Positions 35,338-37,019 of a DNA stretch of 37,019 nt are shown here, piece by piece (the first letter of the stretch is position 1; every line of letters begins with the position of its first letter). The notes below the pieces were generated by a model. It made no database searches and had not been told where the DNA came from. It saw only the letters and a program-made list of their open reading frames with translations. Both the position numbers and the translations under genes were made by a program. The stretch is from an uncultured Elusimicrobiales bacterium (GTDB taxonomy: Bacteria > Elusimicrobiota > Elusimicrobia > Elusimicrobiales > Elusimicrobiaceae), in assembly GCA_944324105.1 (NCBI GenBank), contig CALUVA010000004.1, positions 1 to 37,019 on the forward strand. The letters run 5' to 3'.

Positions 35338-36153
35338 ATGTCTTTTTGGTTGCGCGTAAACATGTTTTTCCGTTCCTTTTTTCTGCAGGCCGGCTGGAAT
35401 TATGTCAAATACCAGAATTTGGGCTTTGCATTGGTAATGCTGCCTTTTCTGCGCAGGCTGTACCACAACGATCCCGAAGCGTTGCCCACAGTGCTTAACC
35501 GCTATTTGGATGCTTTTAACACCCATCCCGTCATGGCGTCCTTCTGCTTCGGAGCTATGGCCCGGCTGGAAGAGAATATTGCAAAAACCCAGTCGGTGGC
35601 AGATTATAAAGAACAAGTGGCAGAATGGGCCGGCACCCGCAGAGGCCTGTCTATCACCGCTGCATCCATAGGAGACCGCCTTTTCTGGGGAGCTCTCAAA
35701 CCGTTAACTCTTTTACTGGCCATATTCATTTGGATGTTGCTCGGTGTAGACTTTCTGGAGTTTACCATAACTCCCGTTACTCCGCCATATGCCTTCACCG
35801 CTGGAGCAGCTGCGTTTTGCGTGTATAATGCGGTGGCGTTGTTCGTACGCTGGGAAGGGCTTGAGCTCGGTTACCGGTGTGATGATAAATCTTGTTTCGG
35901 ACTGACTCGCTTTGACTGGAACCGGACCATCTACAACGCCAAACGCATTGGTATTTTCTTTGCTGTGGGACTTATTCTGTTTGGGGTATACCGCTTCTTT
36001 GAGGGTGTGCGCGTAGATATTAATTTTATTGCGCGTGCCGTATTGGTATTATTTTTCATTATGATTTCATTTGTTACGCGCCGGTTGCGCATCCCCAACG
36101 TTTATTTATACATAACGGCCGTAATAATTTTTAATATTGTGTGTTTATTGTAA
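35338..36153 (+). CDS. PTS mannose-family IID component
   Basis: A 271-residue membrane protein that completes the permease with IIC. The N-terminal signature FFRSFFLQAGWNYVKYQNLG (about residues 10-29) and GDRLFWGALKPLTLLL (about 116-131) match the IID family. Hydrophobic helices follow at about 120-140, 150-170, 210-230 and 235-268. GAGG precedes the ATG. The stop is 15 nt before the HPr start, so it sits in the same run. Confidence 0.9.
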   Translation: MSFWLRVNMFFRSFFLQAGWNYVKYQNLGFALVMLPFLRRLYHNDPEALPTVLNRYLDAFNTHPVMASFCFGAMARLEENIAKTQSVADYKEQVAEWAGTRRGLSITAASIGDRLFWGALKPLTLLLAIFIWMLLGVDFLEFTITPVTPPYAFTAGAAAFCVYNAVALFVRWEGLELGYRCDDKSCFGLTRFDWNRTIYNAKRIGIFFAVGLILFGVYRFFEGVRVDINFIARAVLVLFFIMISFVTRRLRIPNVYLYITAVIIFNIVCLL

Positions 36154-36168
36154 AGGGGACTTTTTACT

Positions 36169-36438
36169 GTGATTACGCAAGAAATCAAAATTACCAACCG
36201 CCTGGGGCTGCATGCCCGCCCGGCCGCTATGGTCGCGCAGACGGCCGCGAATTTTGACTGCGACATCAAAATCGCCAAAGACCGGGTGGAAATCAACGCC
36301 AAAAGCATCATGGGCGTTATGATGCTGGCCGCCGAATACGGCTCTACACTCAAGCTCTGTTTTGACGGGAAAGACGAAAAAGAAGCCTGCTCGGCCATTA
36401 CGCGCCTGTTTACCGACAATTTTAACGAGGAGTATTAA
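36169..36438 (+). CDS. ptsH: Phosphocarrier protein HPr
   Basis: An 89-residue HPr. The start is GTG (36169) with AAGGGG upstream. His15 in LGLHARPA is the site phosphorylated by enzyme I. Ser46 in INAKSIMGVMML is the regulatory site used by HPr kinase, which is encoded in the same gene run. Both sites present means this HPr can serve transport and regulation. The enzyme I gene starts directly after the stop. Confidence 0.96.
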   Translation: MITQEIKITNRLGLHARPAAMVAQTAANFDCDIKIAKDRVEINAKSIMGVMMLAAEYGSTLKLCFDGKDEKEACSAITRLFTDNFNEEY

Positions 36439-37019
36439 ATGTTCGTTATCAAAGGCGTTGCCGCCAGCCCTGGGGTGTCCATCGGTCCCGCCGTTTTATT
36501 GCCCACGGCGGATTTTGCCGTGACCAACCAATATGTGGACGTCACGGAAGTTAAGGCGGAAATAGCCAAATTTAACCGCGCGCTGGAAAAAACCCTTTCC
36601 GATCTGGATGAAAGCGAAAAGAAACTGCGCCAGACGCTGGGCGGGGAATACGCCAGTCTGATGTCCATGCATAAAATGATTTTGCAGGACCCCATGCTTA
36701 AAGACGCGGCCATCTCCAAAATTAAAAACGAACATATGTCCGCACAGGCGGCCATTTTCCATACCTTACGGGAACTGGCGGCCTCTTTTGACAAAATAGA
36801 AGACAAATTTTTTAAAGAACGCCGCAACGACATCTTTGACGTGGGTAAACGCATGGTCGGCAATTTGCAGGGCGATAAAGGCCAGTTCTGGCACTCCATA
36901 CGCCGTCCTTCGGTGCTGATTGCGCATGATTTGTTCCCGTCGGACACCATTAACCTGCAGGAAAACCAAATCATCGGCTTCTGCACGGATTTAGGCGGCA
37001 AAACCAGCCACACGGCCAT
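36439..37019 (+). CDS. ptsI: PTS enzyme I (phosphoenolpyruvate-protein phosphotransferase), 3' end beyond window
   Basis: The first 193 codons of enzyme I, which takes phosphate from PEP and gives it to HPr. The N-terminus FVIKGVAASPGVSIGPAV is standard. The HPr-binding helical domain follows (about 30-140). The visible part ends just past the active-site segment LGGKTSHTA with the phospho-His at residue 191 (E. coli His189). GAGGAG within the HPr 3' end is its ribosome binding site, and the ATG touches the HPr stop. The PEP-binding C-terminal domain lies outside the window. Confidence 0.96.
   Translation, partial: MFVIKGVAASPGVSIGPAVLLPTADFAVTNQYVDVTEVKAEIAKFNRALEKTLSDLDESEKKLRQTLGGEYASLMSMHKMILQDPMLKDAAISKIKNEHMSAQAAIFHTLRELAASFDKIEDKFFKERRNDIFDVGKRMVGNLQGDKGQFWHSIRRPSVLIAHDLFPSDTINLQENQIIGFCTDLGGKTSHTA

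Overview
The window (37,019 bases) reads as a chromosomal stretch of a Gram-negative, fermentative bacterium. An autotransporter with a C-terminal outer-membrane barrel, a lipoprotein signal and galactofuranose-type sugar genes point to an outer membrane. A PPi-dependent phosphofructokinase and a mannose-family PTS point to sugar fermentation. Gene content and order (hpf-hprK-rapZ-PTS, long PPi-PFK, ROK kinase without the zinc motif) would fit a gut member of the Elusimicrobiota. That placement is my inference, and no 16S rRNA or similar marker is present to settle it. There is no phage, transposon, CRISPR array or obvious defence island.

Layout. Positions 1-4267 hold mutS-mutL (mismatch repair) on the minus strand. 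A tRNA-Tyr with its own promoter, a terminator-like hairpin in its leader and a terminator follow. Next come a small exported protein of unknown function and alaS (both minus). From 8284 to 10708 a plus-strand run carries a HAD phosphatase, a two-TM protein, a diacylglycerol-kinase-like lipid kinase and an anchored thermonuclease. A Nudix hydrolase with an altered Nudix box lies between this run and dnaE, pointing at the former and divergent from the latter. After dnaE come a lipoprotein alpha/beta hydrolase, a small PQ-loop-like membrane protein and tRNA-Val.

Positions 16701-20605 form a sugar-phosphate block: PPi-PFK, then a ROK sugar kinase translationally coupled to mannose-6-phosphate isomerase. 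Convergent to it lie galE-glf (UDP-galactose to UDP-galactofuranose). A 992-residue autotransporter and tRNA-Ala follow, then smc with a coupled metallophosphoesterase on the minus strand. A 74-residue internally duplicated small protein has a strong ribosome binding site and a structured leader.

The right end (31492-37019) is a compact gene run: long-form hpf, hprK, rapZ, mannose-family PTS IIA, IIB, IIC and IID, HPr and the start of enzyme I. HPr keeps both the His15 and Ser46 phosphorylation sites. This single run therefore encodes the phosphorelay, the sugar-specific permease and the HPr kinase that reads metabolic state. The upstream sugar block would take its products into glycolysis.

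Nothing here is a clearly new system. The items most worth a second look are the duplicated small protein with its structured leader, the structured hpf upstream region, the terminator-like hairpin between promoter and tRNA-Tyr, the repeat-built autotransporter passenger and the integrated PTS/HprK/RapZ cluster.
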